64,000 nucleotides of DNA from Bacteroidota bacterium (GTDB lineage: Bacteria > Bacteroidota > Ignavibacteria > UBA10030 > UBA8401): assembly GCA_021796215.1 (NCBI GenBank), contig JAJYOK010000001.1, positions 186,001 through 250,000 of the forward strand, written 5' to 3'. The notes beneath the pieces are model-generated. The model searched no databases and was not told the origin of the DNA. It saw only the letters and a list, made by a program, of their open reading frames with translations. Positions 50,125 to 59,803 of the stretch are shown piece by piece; position 1 is the stretch's first letter, and each line of letters opens with the position of its first letter. The translations under genes and the position numbers were made by a program.

Positions 50125-50460
50125 ATGTATACGTTTCTGGTATTGGTAGAAATTATTGTTTGTTTGTTGCTGATGGTCGTTGTGCTGATGCAGAGCAGCA
50201 AAGGCGGCGGGCTTGCAGGAACATTCGGCGGCGGTAATTTTGGAACGGTGTTCGGCGTTCGCCGGACCGCCGATTTTCTTACACGAGCAACAACAATTCT
50301 TGCAACAACATTCATGGTGCTAAGTCTCCTCATCAATATTTTCTTTCTGCCGGGCAAAGGGAAAAGTGCCGGCGAAAGTGTTATCCAAACCGGACAGTCT
50401 TCTGTTCCGCCGGCGCAGATTCCCGCCCAGCAAACACCGGCTCCAACTACGAACAAATAA
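50125..50460 (+). CDS. secG: Preprotein translocase subunit SecG
   Basis: 111 aa; LLMVVVLMQSSKGGGLAGTFGGGNFGTVFGVRRTADFLTRATTILA. Confidence 0.95.
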   Translation: MYTFLVLVEIIVCLLLMVVVLMQSSKGGGLAGTFGGGNFGTVFGVRRTADFLTRATTILATTFMVLSLLINIFFLPGKGKSAGESVIQTGQSSVPPAQIPAQQTPAPTTNK

Positions 50461-50482
50461 ATTTTTCCTCACTTGATAACTC

Positions 50483-50516
50483 CGGCTCGTGCATTGATCG
50501 AATGATGCACGAGCCG
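50483..50516 (+). terminator. Strong hairpin downstream of secG
   Basis: Perfect 12-bp stem CGGCTCGTGCAT / ATGCACGAGCCG, 10-nt loop. Confidence 0.6.
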
Positions 50517-50677
50517 CTGTTGTTTCCACAGCTTCTTTATTTAAAATATTTTTCGGTTCTGTTTTTTTCGGGAACTTTGGCGAAATGTAATCGGTTGTAT
50601 TTTTTAATTGTTCCTGAAAAAAATTACTGAACCGCACGTGCGAAGCGCGCAATTCACATTTTTCAATTAACTAACGT

Positions 50678-51079
50678 TTGCGAGGAGGCATTATGGCGAG
50701 GTATGTTTGGAAGATCGTGGTGTTAATGGCAATTGTGATTCCGCTGTCATTGAATGCAGGAACAAAGACGCAGAAGAAGATGGCAGCAAAAGAGACCGCT
50801 GTTACGGGCGAAGTAGTTGATGTTTCTTGTTACCTGCACAGTGGAGCAAAAGGGGAAGATCATGCTGGTTGTGCCGCGGCCTGTGCAAAAGCCGGCGGAG
50901 CGCTTGGTATCTTGACGAAATCCGGAAAACTATACGTATCGATGCTGCCAGATGATCATAAATCTGGGCCAAACGCGTTGTTGATGGATCACATTGCTCA
51001 TACGGTTACAGCAAAAGGTTACATCCGAAACAAGGGCGGAGTCAACGGAATTATGATCACTAGTGTGACGACACAGTAA
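50678..51079 (+). CDS. Small secreted conserved protein of unknown function
   Basis: 133 aa; signal peptide; Cys-containing VTGEVVDVSCYLHSGAKGEDHAGCAAACAKAGGALGILTKSGKLYV. Confidence 0.7.
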   Translation: MRGGIMARYVWKIVVLMAIVIPLSLNAGTKTQKKMAAKETAVTGEVVDVSCYLHSGAKGEDHAGCAAACAKAGGALGILTKSGKLYVSMLPDDHKSGPNALLMDHIAHTVTAKGYIRNKGGVNGIMITSVTTQ

Positions 51080-51118
51080 ATGAATGTGGCCAGAGAAAGC
51101 ATATTGTTAGTGCAACGC

Positions 51119-51154
51119 AAGGCGGTGAGGGATATTCTCGCCGCCTTTATTTTT
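51119..51154 (+). terminator. Rho-independent terminator
   Basis: AGGCGGTGAG ... CTCGCCGCCT followed by TTATTTTT. Confidence 0.8.
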
Positions 51155-51185
51155 GTACAGTAAACAAGTTCGGAAGGGAAGTGCT

Positions 51186-51907
51186 GTGGCTTCTCGTCGC
51201 GTTGTTTTGAAAAGTAAAAAAACGCTGCACATGAAACGCTGTCGGTTTATTTAGAAAAACCGCAGGATTTTCGTTACAAAGCCGGACAATCTATTGATCT
51301 TACGTTGATAAATCCATCGGAAACAGATGCCGAAGGAAATACGCGTGCATTCACGCTTGCAAGCGCACCGTTTGAAAATGAATTGATGATTACTACTCGT
51401 TTAAGAAATTCTGCGTTCAAGCGTACCTTGCAGTTAATGCCGGTGGGCACGGAGATGAGTATTGACGGTCCCTTCGGAAACATGACGCTCCATTCAGATG
51501 AAAAACGCCCTGCTGTGTTTTTGGCGGGCGGCATCGGTATTACGCCGTTTCGTAGTATCATTCTTCAGGCGGTAGAAGAGAAGAAGCCGCATAGATTATT
51601 TTTGTTCTTTTCAAATCGTACGCCACGTGATGGAGCGTTTTTGGATGAATTGAAAAAGGCAGAAGCCGCTCATACCAATTTTACATTGGTCACAACTATG
51701 ACGGGAAAAGATGTTTCGGACGATGAATGGAACGGCGAAAGAGAACACATCAGCTTCACGATGATACGTAGATATGTCAAAGATCTATCACATGCAGTGT
51801 ACTATTGTGCCGGTCCCGCCGCAATGGTTGCCGCAATGCGAGCTATGCTGAACGAAAGCAGTGTGAATGATGACGACATCCGAAGCGAAGAATTTTCCGG
51901 ATACTGA
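51186..51907 (+). pseudogene. Ferredoxin-reductase-like FAD/NAD-binding protein with an apparent frameshift at an A7 tract
   Basis: GTG start frame reads MASRRVVLKSKK then stops; the next frame continues NAAHETLSVYLEKPQDFRYKAGQSIDLTLINPSETDAEGNTRAFTLASAPFE...FLAGGIGITPFRSI...YYCAGPAAMVAAM; shift at A7 51216-51222. Confidence 0.7.
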
Positions 51908-52032
51908 GGGACGATGCTCTGCCAGGACTTGCTGTTGAAAATTTCTTCATTTATTGTTTGTCCAGGAAATTTTTTTTGAAAAAAATCATTTTTGTTCTTG
52001 CGTTTGCAGAAATTTCTTTTTAACATTGATGC

Positions 52033-52118
52033 GTCATCTGTAACAAAGTTGCAGGTGACAAATCCCGAAGGGTTTCCTTCGGAAGTGGTCTAAAGCTCTC
52101 CAGAGCGAAATTGCCACT
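52033..52118. other. Cluster of three consecutive hairpins upstream of actA
   Basis: GTCATCTGTAAC-aaa-GTTGCAGGTGAC (12 bp with two G-U); CCGAAGG-gttt-CCTTCGG; AGTGG..GCTCT-cc-AGAGC..CCACT. Confidence 0.6.
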
Positions 52119-52370
52119 GCCAATAAAATCCAAATGTTGTAATGTAGTCGAATAGCTTCTCGGTGTTGTTATATCCTGTGAGTAGAGCAAAAAATATTCA
52201 CAGAACAGCAAGAGCGTTCTCGTAGATCAAAGTTGCATCATTCATTTGTTGTTATGAATGATAGTGACAGAAGTGAACGAGAGCAGTTTCTCAAAGGTCA
52301 GTCTGAGATGATGAACGCGTTTTTCAAAAACAGCCGTCAAGGTTTAGTCGAAAGGAGCAACTCGTAGAAG

Positions 52371-53027
52371 ATGGCTCAGCTTTTTCACCCGAGATCAACC
52401 GTCATTTCAAAAGCGAGCATCGTCATTGTTATTATTGTCCTTACGTCTGTTATAGTTGCGGCGACAGAGATATATCGCTCCGGTTATACGACAGGACAAA
52501 ATGTTGCACGCGAACAGCCGATTCCTTTCAGCCACAAGCATCATGTGAACGATGAAGGATTAAGCTGCGCTTACTGCCACACATCCGTAGACAAATCCTC
52601 CTTTGCAGGAATTCCCCCGACGTACACCTGCATGACATGCCATTCGCAAATCTGGACAACAAGTCCGATGTTACAGCCTGTGCGCGATAGTTATCAGACA
52701 CAAAAACCGCTGGAATGGATTCGTGTACACGACTTGCCGGACTTTGTTTATTTCAATCACAGTATTCACATCAACAAGGGAATTGGCTGCGAAACATGTC
52801 ACGGCAGAGTTGATCAAATGCCGCTGATGAGACGACAGAACACATTGTTCATGGCATGGTGCATTGATTGTCATCGCGCGCCGGAAAAATATATTCGTCC
52901 GCGCTCTGAAGTTTTTAATATGACATACGAATATCCGAAGAACCAGGAAGCATTCGGGAAAAAATTGGTTAAAGAATATAATGTTCAGGTGAATCGTATT
53001 ACTGATTGTTCTACCTGTCACCGCTAA
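52371..53027 (+). CDS. actA: Alternative complex III pentaheme cytochrome c subunit ActA
   Basis: 218 aa; five CxxCH motifs (CAYCH, CMTCH, CETCH, CIDCH, CSTCH); first gene of the ACIII operon. Confidence 0.92.
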   Translation: MAQLFHPRSTVISKASIVIVIIVLTSVIVAATEIYRSGYTTGQNVAREQPIPFSHKHHVNDEGLSCAYCHTSVDKSSFAGIPPTYTCMTCHSQIWTTSPMLQPVRDSYQTQKPLEWIRVHDLPDFVYFNHSIHINKGIGCETCHGRVDQMPLMRRQNTLFMAWCIDCHRAPEKYIRPRSEVFNMTYEYPKNQEAFGKKLVKEYNVQVNRITDCSTCHR

Positions 53028-53035
53028 TTGAAACT

Positions 53036-56020
53036 ATGGCACTTAACGAGAAACTTGATTTAAAAACAATCCGGGAAAAACTTTCCGGGGAAAAAGGCCG
53101 CCAGTATTGGCGAAGCTTGCAGGAAGCTGCTGAGACCGATGAGTTCAAGGAATTTTTACACCGTGAGTTCCCGCGCGAAGCCTCGGTGTGGGGCGAAGGG
53201 TTGGATCGGCGGCGGTTCCTTCAAGTGATGGGAGCTTCATTAGCTCTTGCGGGGTTGAGTGCGTGTGTAAAGCAGCCGGACGAAAAAATTGTTCCGTATG
53301 TGAAACAGCCGGAAATTTTAGTTCCCGGCAAACCGCTCTATTATTCAACAGCGTTTGTAATGAGCGGTTATTCAACAGGAGTTGTTGCGACAAGCAACAT
53401 GGGGAGGCCGACAAAGTTGGAAGGCAATCCATCACATCCCGCAAGTTTGGGCGCAACCGATGCATTCACACAAGCATCACTGCTTACGATGTATGATCCT
53501 GAGCGCTCGAAAGTCGTTCTTCACGACGGAAACTATACAACGTGGGATAAATTCTGGCAAAGCATTCAAACAGATTTGATGGTGCAAAGTTCGTTGAAGG
53601 GAGCCGGGCTTCGCATTCTCACTGAAACGCTCACCTCGCCGACGATCGGAAAACAAATTCAAGACCTTCTGCAGAAGTATCCTGCTGCAAAATGGTATCA
53701 GTATGAATCGGTGAATTACGACGCCGTGAGAGAAGGTTCAAAGCTTGCGTTCGGTGAATATGCTCAGCCGATTTATCATTTTGACAAAGCTGATATTGTG
53801 CTTTCGCTCGATTCTGATTTTTTGACGCAGGGACCCGGTGCTGTGCGGCACGCGCATGATTTTGCCGAGCGCCGCAGAGTTCGTCAAAACAAAACCGACA
53901 TGAATCGGCTTTACTCTATAGAAAGTTCGCCGACGCTTGCCGGTGTAATGGCAGATCATCGTTTGACAACGCGTGCAAATGAAATTGACAACATTGCACT
54001 CACCATTGCTCAACAGCTTGGCGTTTCCGGTGCTGTTCCACTTCGGCAGATTCACGATGCACAACAACAAAAAATGATTTCTGCGATTGTTGCCGATCTC
54101 CAGCAACATCGCGGTGCAGGTGTTGTCGTTGCGGGTCCGCATCATTCAGCGCAACTGCATGCACTTGCTCATGCGATCAATGTTGAACTTGGCAATGTTG
54201 GTACAACCGTCACATTTGCTGAATCGCCTGAAGTTGCGCCGGTGAATCAGCTTGAATCATTAAAGGCGCTCGCACTGGAAATGACGAGCGGCAATGTTGA
54301 TATGCTGCTGATCCTTGGCGGCAATCCGGCATATGATGCGCCGGCAGATTTGAAGTTTGCTGAATTGCTTCCCAAGGTGAAACTGAGCGTTCACATGGGA
54401 ATGTATGAAGATGAAACGTCGGCGTTGTGCAAGTGGCATCTGCCGGAATCTCATTTTCTTGAATCGTGGGGAGATGCGCGCGCATTTGACGGCACCGCTT
54501 CAATTATTCAGCCGCTCATTGCTCCGTTGTATGAAAGCCGTTCGATATGCGAATTCCTTGATCAATTCATCGGCGGTAACGAGAACAAAGGATATGACAT
54601 CGTCAAAAATTTCTGGAAGTCACAAACGAAATCCGGCAATTTTGATATTCTTTGGGAAAAGTCATTGAATGATGGCGTCATTGCAAACACGGCATCGTCG
54701 CCGAAAAATGTAAAGCTTGTTAGTTCAGGGTGGCAAAATACTTCGTCGGGTGTTGCACCGTCCGGAATTGAAATAATTTTCCGTCCTGACCCGACAATGT
54801 GGGATGGACGTTTTGCAAATAACGGTTGGCTGCAAGAACTTGCAAAGCCGCTGACGAAATTAACGTGGGACAATGCTGCCCTTATTGCTCCGTCAACTGC
54901 TCAGAAACTCGGGGTGCAGAACAGCGATGTCGTTGAATTGCATTTTCAGGGACGAATGGTGAAAGCGCCGATCTGGATTCAACCCGGGCATCCGGCTGAA
55001 GCGATCACGCTGACTCTCGGCTACGGCAGAACCATGACCGGAAAAGTCGGAAGCGGTACGGGCAGCAATGCAAATTTGATACGCACTTCGACAGCAATGT
55101 GGCATGCAGAAAATGTAGAGATCCGAAAAACGGGCGAGACGTATCCGCTGTCAGTGACACAAGAACATTTCAGCATGGAGAATCGCAATCTCGTTATTGC
55201 TGGAACGGTCAAAGAATTTGTTGAGAAACCGGATTTCGTTAAAGAATTAGAGGATGCGCCGTCTCCGGAGCAAACGCTCTATCCAATTCATCAGTATGAC
55301 GGCTATGCATGGGGAATGTCGATTGATCTTTCATCGTGCACCGGCTGCAACGCATGTGTCATTGCATGTCAGGCGGAAAACAATATTCCGGTTGTCGGCA
55401 AAGAGCAGGTTGCGTTTTCAAGAGAGATGCAGTGGATACGCATTGACCGGTATTTCAAAGGCGATCTTGATAATCCGGAAGTGTACTTTGAGCCTCTTCC
55501 GTGTATGCATTGCGAGAACGCTCCGTGCGAACTTGTTTGTCCGGTCGGCGCGACGATGCACGATTCCGAAGGATTGAATGTGATGGTGTACAACCGCTGC
55601 ATTGGAACACGATATTGCTCAAACAATTGTCCGTACAAAGTGCGTCGTTTCAATTTTCTGTTGTTCTCGGATGAAACGACGGAGACATACAAGATGATGC
55701 GCAACCCGGACGTGACGGTGCGGGCGCGCGGCGTGATGGAAAAATGCACGTATTGCATTCAAAGAATCAACGAAGCACGCATTACAGCAGAAGAGGAAGA
55801 TCGTCCGATTCGGGATGGAGAAATTGTAACTGCGTGCCAGCAAGCATGTCCTTCGAATGCGATTGTGTTCGGAAATATCAACGACAAGAAAAGCGCGGTG
55901 GCTAAATTAAAAGCTGAACCTCACGATTACAGCCTGCTGGCGGAATTGAATACGAAACCGCGCACGACGTATCTTGCAAAATTGAATAATCCAAATGGCG
56001 CTTTACGCCATGGCGCCTAA
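53036..56020 (+). CDS. actB: Alternative complex III molybdopterin-like/Fe-S subunit ActB
   Basis: TAT-like RRRFLQVMGASLALAGLSAC; CTGCNACVIACQAENNIPVVGK and CMHCENAPCELVCPVGAT cluster motifs; ATG at 53036 preferred over the ORF-track start. Confidence 0.95.
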   Translation: MALNEKLDLKTIREKLSGEKGRQYWRSLQEAAETDEFKEFLHREFPREASVWGEGLDRRRFLQVMGASLALAGLSACVKQPDEKIVPYVKQPEILVPGKPLYYSTAFVMSGYSTGVVATSNMGRPTKLEGNPSHPASLGATDAFTQASLLTMYDPERSKVVLHDGNYTTWDKFWQSIQTDLMVQSSLKGAGLRILTETLTSPTIGKQIQDLLQKYPAAKWYQYESVNYDAVREGSKLAFGEYAQPIYHFDKADIVLSLDSDFLTQGPGAVRHAHDFAERRRVRQNKTDMNRLYSIESSPTLAGVMADHRLTTRANEIDNIALTIAQQLGVSGAVPLRQIHDAQQQKMISAIVADLQQHRGAGVVVAGPHHSAQLHALAHAINVELGNVGTTVTFAESPEVAPVNQLESLKALALEMTSGNVDMLLILGGNPAYDAPADLKFAELLPKVKLSVHMGMYEDETSALCKWHLPESHFLESWGDARAFDGTASIIQPLIAPLYESRSICEFLDQFIGGNENKGYDIVKNFWKSQTKSGNFDILWEKSLNDGVIANTASSPKNVKLVSSGWQNTSSGVAPSGIEIIFRPDPTMWDGRFANNGWLQELAKPLTKLTWDNAALIAPSTAQKLGVQNSDVVELHFQGRMVKAPIWIQPGHPAEAITLTLGYGRTMTGKVGSGTGSNANLIRTSTAMWHAENVEIRKTGETYPLSVTQEHFSMENRNLVIAGTVKEFVEKPDFVKELEDAPSPEQTLYPIHQYDGYAWGMSIDLSSCTGCNACVIACQAENNIPVVGKEQVAFSREMQWIRIDRYFKGDLDNPEVYFEPLPCMHCENAPCELVCPVGATMHDSEGLNVMVYNRCIGTRYCSNNCPYKVRRFNFLLFSDETTETYKMMRNPDVTVRARGVMEKCTYCIQRINEARITAEEEDRPIRDGEIVTACQQACPSNAIVFGNINDKKSAVAKLKAEPHDYSLLAELNTKPRTTYLAKLNNPNGALRHGA

Positions 56021-56036
56021 GGCGCTCATTCGGAAT
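55995..56036 (-). repeat. Partial reverse-complement copy of the core of the 145-bp repeat, overlapping the actB 3' end
   Basis: Reverse complement ATTCCGAATGAGCGCCTTAGGCGCCATGGCGTAAAGCG against ATTCCCGAATGTGAGCGCCTATGGCGCCATCATGTAAAGCG in copy 2; 23/28 matches in the AGCGCCT..GTAAAGCG block. Confidence 0.55.
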
Positions 56037-56056
56037 TAGCAAGTTAGGAAAAACCT

Positions 56057-57436
56057 TTGGAGACAATAGAACATACCGCCGTCTATGAACAGCCTCAGCC
56101 GCTCATCGCTGAAGGACATGATTATGGCTCGATTACCGACAAGATCAGTTCGGATGTTCTTGAGAAGAAAACGCCGAAGAGCTTATTCATGGCGTTCGCC
56201 GTCACTTTTAGTCTGGTGATGCTGCTCCTGCTTTCCGTTACCTATCTTTTTTTCAAAGGTGTAGGGATTTGGGGAATTCGTATCCCGATCGGTTGGGGGT
56301 TTGCAATTGTCAATTTTGTGTGGTGGATCGGTATTGGTCACGCGGGAACATTGATCTCAGCAATCTTGCTTCTTCTCCATCAGCAGTGGCGTAATTCTAT
56401 TAACCGGTTTGCGGAAGCAATGACACTGTTTGCGGTTGCGTGCGCGGGAATGTTTCCAATACTGCATCTCGGACGTCCGTGGGTTTTTTATTGGATTATT
56501 CCGATGCCGGATACAATGCGGCTTTGGCCAAATTTCCGAAGCCCGCTGGTGTGGGACGTGTTCGCCGTTTCAACGTACGCAACGATTTCACTCATCTTTT
56601 GGTTTGTCGGATTGATTCCCGATTTGGCAACGATGCGCGACCGTGCAAAACAAAAATGGAAAAAAATTGTGTACGGGATGTTGGCGATGGGCTGGAGGAA
56701 TTCTGCAAAACATTGGCATCGGTATGAGACAGCATATTTGCTGCTCGCCGGACTTGCAACACCGCTTGTGGTTTCCGTTCACAGCGTTGTGAGCTTTGAT
56801 TTTGCCGTCGGCATTGTTCCCGGCTGGCACACGACAATTTTTCCGCCGTACTTCGTTGCAGGCGCAATTTATTCCGGTTTTGCTATGGTGCTTTCTCTTG
56901 TCATTCCTGTCCGTAAGCTTTATCATCTCGAAGATTTTGTCACAGCACGTCATCTTGATTACATGGCAAAGGTGATGCTTGCAACCGGATTGATTGTTGC
57001 GTACGGATACGCGATTGAAACTTTTTGCGCGTTCTACAGCGGTAATAGGTTTGAACATGACATGATGATCAACCGCATGTTCGGTCCCTACGGCCCGTTC
57101 TATTGGATGCTCATTTTATTCAACATCGCGCTGCCTCAGTTGTTGTGGCTGAAAAAATTTCGTCAAACGCCGTGGCTGCTTTTTGTAATGTCCATCATTA
57201 TCAATATCGGAATGTGGCTTGAGCGGTTTGTGATTATTGTTTCAAGTCTGGCGCGCGACTTTGTCCCCTCGTCATGGGCAATTTTTGTCCCGACAAAATG
57301 GGATTGGTTCACATACATTGGCACTATCGGTTTTTTCCTGATGGCAATGATTCTCTTTATCCGCATATTGCCGATGATTTCTATTTTTGAATTACGGACA
57401 CTGCTGCCGATGTCCGGTAAATCTAATCACGAGTGA
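56057..57436 (+). CDS. actC: Alternative complex III NrfD-like quinone-binding subunit ActC
   Basis: 459 aa; NrfD/PsrC fold, FVWWIGIGHAGTLISAILLL; TTG start. Confidence 0.95.
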   Translation: METIEHTAVYEQPQPLIAEGHDYGSITDKISSDVLEKKTPKSLFMAFAVTFSLVMLLLLSVTYLFFKGVGIWGIRIPIGWGFAIVNFVWWIGIGHAGTLISAILLLLHQQWRNSINRFAEAMTLFAVACAGMFPILHLGRPWVFYWIIPMPDTMRLWPNFRSPLVWDVFAVSTYATISLIFWFVGLIPDLATMRDRAKQKWKKIVYGMLAMGWRNSAKHWHRYETAYLLLAGLATPLVVSVHSVVSFDFAVGIVPGWHTTIFPPYFVAGAIYSGFAMVLSLVIPVRKLYHLEDFVTARHLDYMAKVMLATGLIVAYGYAIETFCAFYSGNRFEHDMMINRMFGPYGPFYWMLILFNIALPQLLWLKKFRQTPWLLFVMSIIINIGMWLERFVIIVSSLARDFVPSSWAIFVPTKWDWFTYIGTIGFFLMAMILFIRILPMISIFELRTLLPMSGKSNHE

Positions 57437-57978
57437 TGAGTATGGCGACATCGTTTATTCATGGATTGATGGCAGAATTCAATACGGCCGATGAAGTGTT
57501 GAATGCGGCGCAGAGAGCATCGCAAAACGGCTACACGGAAATGGATGCCTACAGTCCATTTCCGGTAGAAGGCTTGTCGGAAGCTGTCGGATTTCATAAA
57601 ACACGGCTGCCGCTGATCGTATTGATTGCCGGATTGTGCGGCGCCGTCGGCGGATATTTTTTGCAATACTATGCCGCCGTCATCGGATATCCGTTAAACA
57701 TCGGCGGGCGTCCGCTTCACAGTTGGCCATCGTTCATTCCTATTACATTTGAACTGACGGTGTTGTGTGCCGGCGTTACGGCCGCAGTGGCGATGATCAT
57801 TTTGAACGGGCTGCCGATGCCGTATCACCCGGTCTTCAATGTACCGGCATTTGAAAGAGCGACGCGCGACAAATTTTTTCTTTGCATCGAAGCTGCAGAT
57901 CCAAAATTCGATCGAGCGGCGACTGAAAATTTTTTGAAATCATTGCATCCGGTAGAAATTTCTGTTGTTGAGAAGTAA
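57433..57978 (+). CDS. actD: Alternative complex III subunit ActD (DUF3341)
   Basis: 181 aa; LMAEFNTADEVLNAAQRASQNGYTEMDAYSPFPVEGLSEA. Confidence 0.95.
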   Translation: MMSMATSFIHGLMAEFNTADEVLNAAQRASQNGYTEMDAYSPFPVEGLSEAVGFHKTRLPLIVLIAGLCGAVGGYFLQYYAAVIGYPLNIGGRPLHSWPSFIPITFELTVLCAGVTAAVAMIILNGLPMPYHPVFNVPAFERATRDKFFLCIEAADPKFDRAATENFLKSLHPVEISVVEK

Positions 57979-57985
57979 AACGAAA

Positions 57986-58588
57986 ATGATAACCTTGAAA
58001 AAATTGTTCTCACATACCGTTCTCACATTTGCGCTGTCAGCAGCAGCGCTGGGCGTCATAGGGTGCGGCGGTGTGAATTTGGATAATCAGCCGAAATACA
58101 AGCCGCTTGCCGCGAGCCGTTTTTTTGCGAACGGCCAGTCGTCACGCCCGCTGGTTGAAGGAACAGTGCCGCGCGGTTCCTTTACCACCGATTCACTGCT
58201 GATCACGGGAAAAGTAAATGGAAAACTTGCCGACCTGTTTCCGTTTCCCGTTACTGAACAAGTGCTGGAGCGAGGACAGGATCGCTTCAATACATTTTGC
58301 TCCCCATGTCATGGGCGGCTGGCGAATGGTGAAGGAATGGTTGTGCGGCGAGGATTTCCCCAGCCCCCATCTTTTCAAACAGACAGCGTGCGAGCTATGC
58401 CGGCAGGATTTTTCTTCGATGTTATCACCAACGGTTTCGGAAGAATGTACAGCTATGCGCCAAGCGTTCCCGTTCGTGATCGGTGGGCAATTGTTGCGTA
58501 CATCCGTGCACTTCAGCTAAGTGAGAATGTAGCCGTAAAAGATTTACCGGAAGCAGAACAACATCAACTTCTTGGAAAAGCTCAATGA
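57986..58588 (+). CDS. actE: Alternative complex III monoheme cytochrome c subunit ActE
   Basis: One CSPCH motif: GQDRFNTFCSPCHGRLANGEGMVVRRGFPQPPSF; lipobox-like VIGCGG. Confidence 0.92.
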   Translation: MITLKKLFSHTVLTFALSAAALGVIGCGGVNLDNQPKYKPLAASRFFANGQSSRPLVEGTVPRGSFTTDSLLITGKVNGKLADLFPFPVTEQVLERGQDRFNTFCSPCHGRLANGEGMVVRRGFPQPPSFQTDSVRAMPAGFFFDVITNGFGRMYSYAPSVPVRDRWAIVAYIRALQLSENVAVKDLPEAEQHQLLGKAQ

Positions 58589-59799
58589 ATTATTTTGAAG
58601 GACCGCGCCCGTTTCTTGATCGCATTCAACAGTCCGCACTTGTTGTCGGCGGAATCGGTGCATGCGCGTTAATTGTTGGCGCGATTTTTTCAACACAGCA
58701 ATTTTTCCAATCGTACCTCTTCGCGTACATGTTTGTGTTGAGCTTTTCGGCCGGCTCACTTGGAATCCTTGTCCTTCACCACATGGTTTCGGGCAGGTGG
58801 GGATTTGCCATCCAGCGCTTGATAGAAGCTTCCACGCGAACGATTCCCTTGATGGCGCTGCTCTTTATTCCGATTCTTCTTGGGCTGAAAGATATTTATC
58901 CGTGGATGCATCATGATTCGATGCCGCAAGGTCCGTTGATGGGATTCAAACAAACATATTTAAGCATCCCGTTATTTGTCGGACGCGCAGTTTTCTACTT
59001 TGCTGTTTGGACGCTGATGGCATTTACACTGACACGATGGTCGCGCAAACAAGATCAAAGTTCTGATGTTTTGTTGACACGAAAGCTGCGTTTATTAAGC
59101 GCGCCGGGAATTATTATTTATGTTTTCACGATGACCTTCGCCGGATTTGATTGGGTGATGTCGCTCGAACCTCAGTGGTACTCATCCATCTTCGGCGCGT
59201 TGATTGTTGTCAGTCAGGTGCTTTCGACATTAGCGTTGTGCATTATTGCACTTCGTTTGCTTGCCAGATTCAAACCGTTCTCCGGATTTTTGACTGAGAC
59301 GCATTTTCACCACCTTGGCAATTTACTCCTCACATTTGTTGTGCTATGGGCGTACATGCAGGTGTCTCAGCTTATTATTATTTGGTCGGGAAATTTGCCT
59401 GAGGAAAATCTCTGGTATCTGCATCGCGGAGGAACGTGGAATTATCTTGTCATTCCGTTGGTGATCGGTCATTTCTTTATTCCGTTCTTTCTTCTTTTAT
59501 CCCGCAGAACAAAGAGGGCGATGGCGCGGTTGGCTCTCGTTGCGGTTTTTATTTTAATAATGCGGGCAGCCGATATGTTCTGGCTCATTACGCCGGCATT
59601 TCATCCGGCAGAATTTCATTTGAGCTGGCTCGACATTGCAGCACCTATTTCTCTCGGCGGATTGTGGTTGGCATTGTTTATCTGGCATCTGAAAGCATAT
59701 CCTTTAATTCCGTTACACGATCCGCGCTTCGTTCTGTCCGGCGGAATGGAACAAGCATCTGAACCGGCTTTGCAAACGGGCGGACGCGCAAAAGGTTGA
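58585..59799 (+). CDS. actF: Alternative complex III membrane subunit ActF
   Basis: 404 aa polytopic protein; LKDIYPWMHHD, TFAGFDWVMSLEPQWYSSIFGAL, LWAYMQVSQLIIIWSGNLPEE. Confidence 0.93.
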   Translation: MNYFEGPRPFLDRIQQSALVVGGIGACALIVGAIFSTQQFFQSYLFAYMFVLSFSAGSLGILVLHHMVSGRWGFAIQRLIEASTRTIPLMALLFIPILLGLKDIYPWMHHDSMPQGPLMGFKQTYLSIPLFVGRAVFYFAVWTLMAFTLTRWSRKQDQSSDVLLTRKLRLLSAPGIIIYVFTMTFAGFDWVMSLEPQWYSSIFGALIVVSQVLSTLALCIIALRLLARFKPFSGFLTETHFHHLGNLLLTFVVLWAYMQVSQLIIIWSGNLPEENLWYLHRGGTWNYLVIPLVIGHFFIPFFLLLSRRTKRAMARLALVAVFILIMRAADMFWLITPAFHPAEFHLSWLDIAAPISLGGLWLALFIWHLKAYPLIPLHDPRFVLSGGMEQASEPALQTGGRAKG

Positions 59800-59803
59800 A
59801 TGT

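Noticed and set aside
52020-52211. 63-aa minus-strand ORF over the actA leader hairpins
   Set aside because: Sequence is dominated by hairpin arms; better explained as structured RNA or a repeat than a protein
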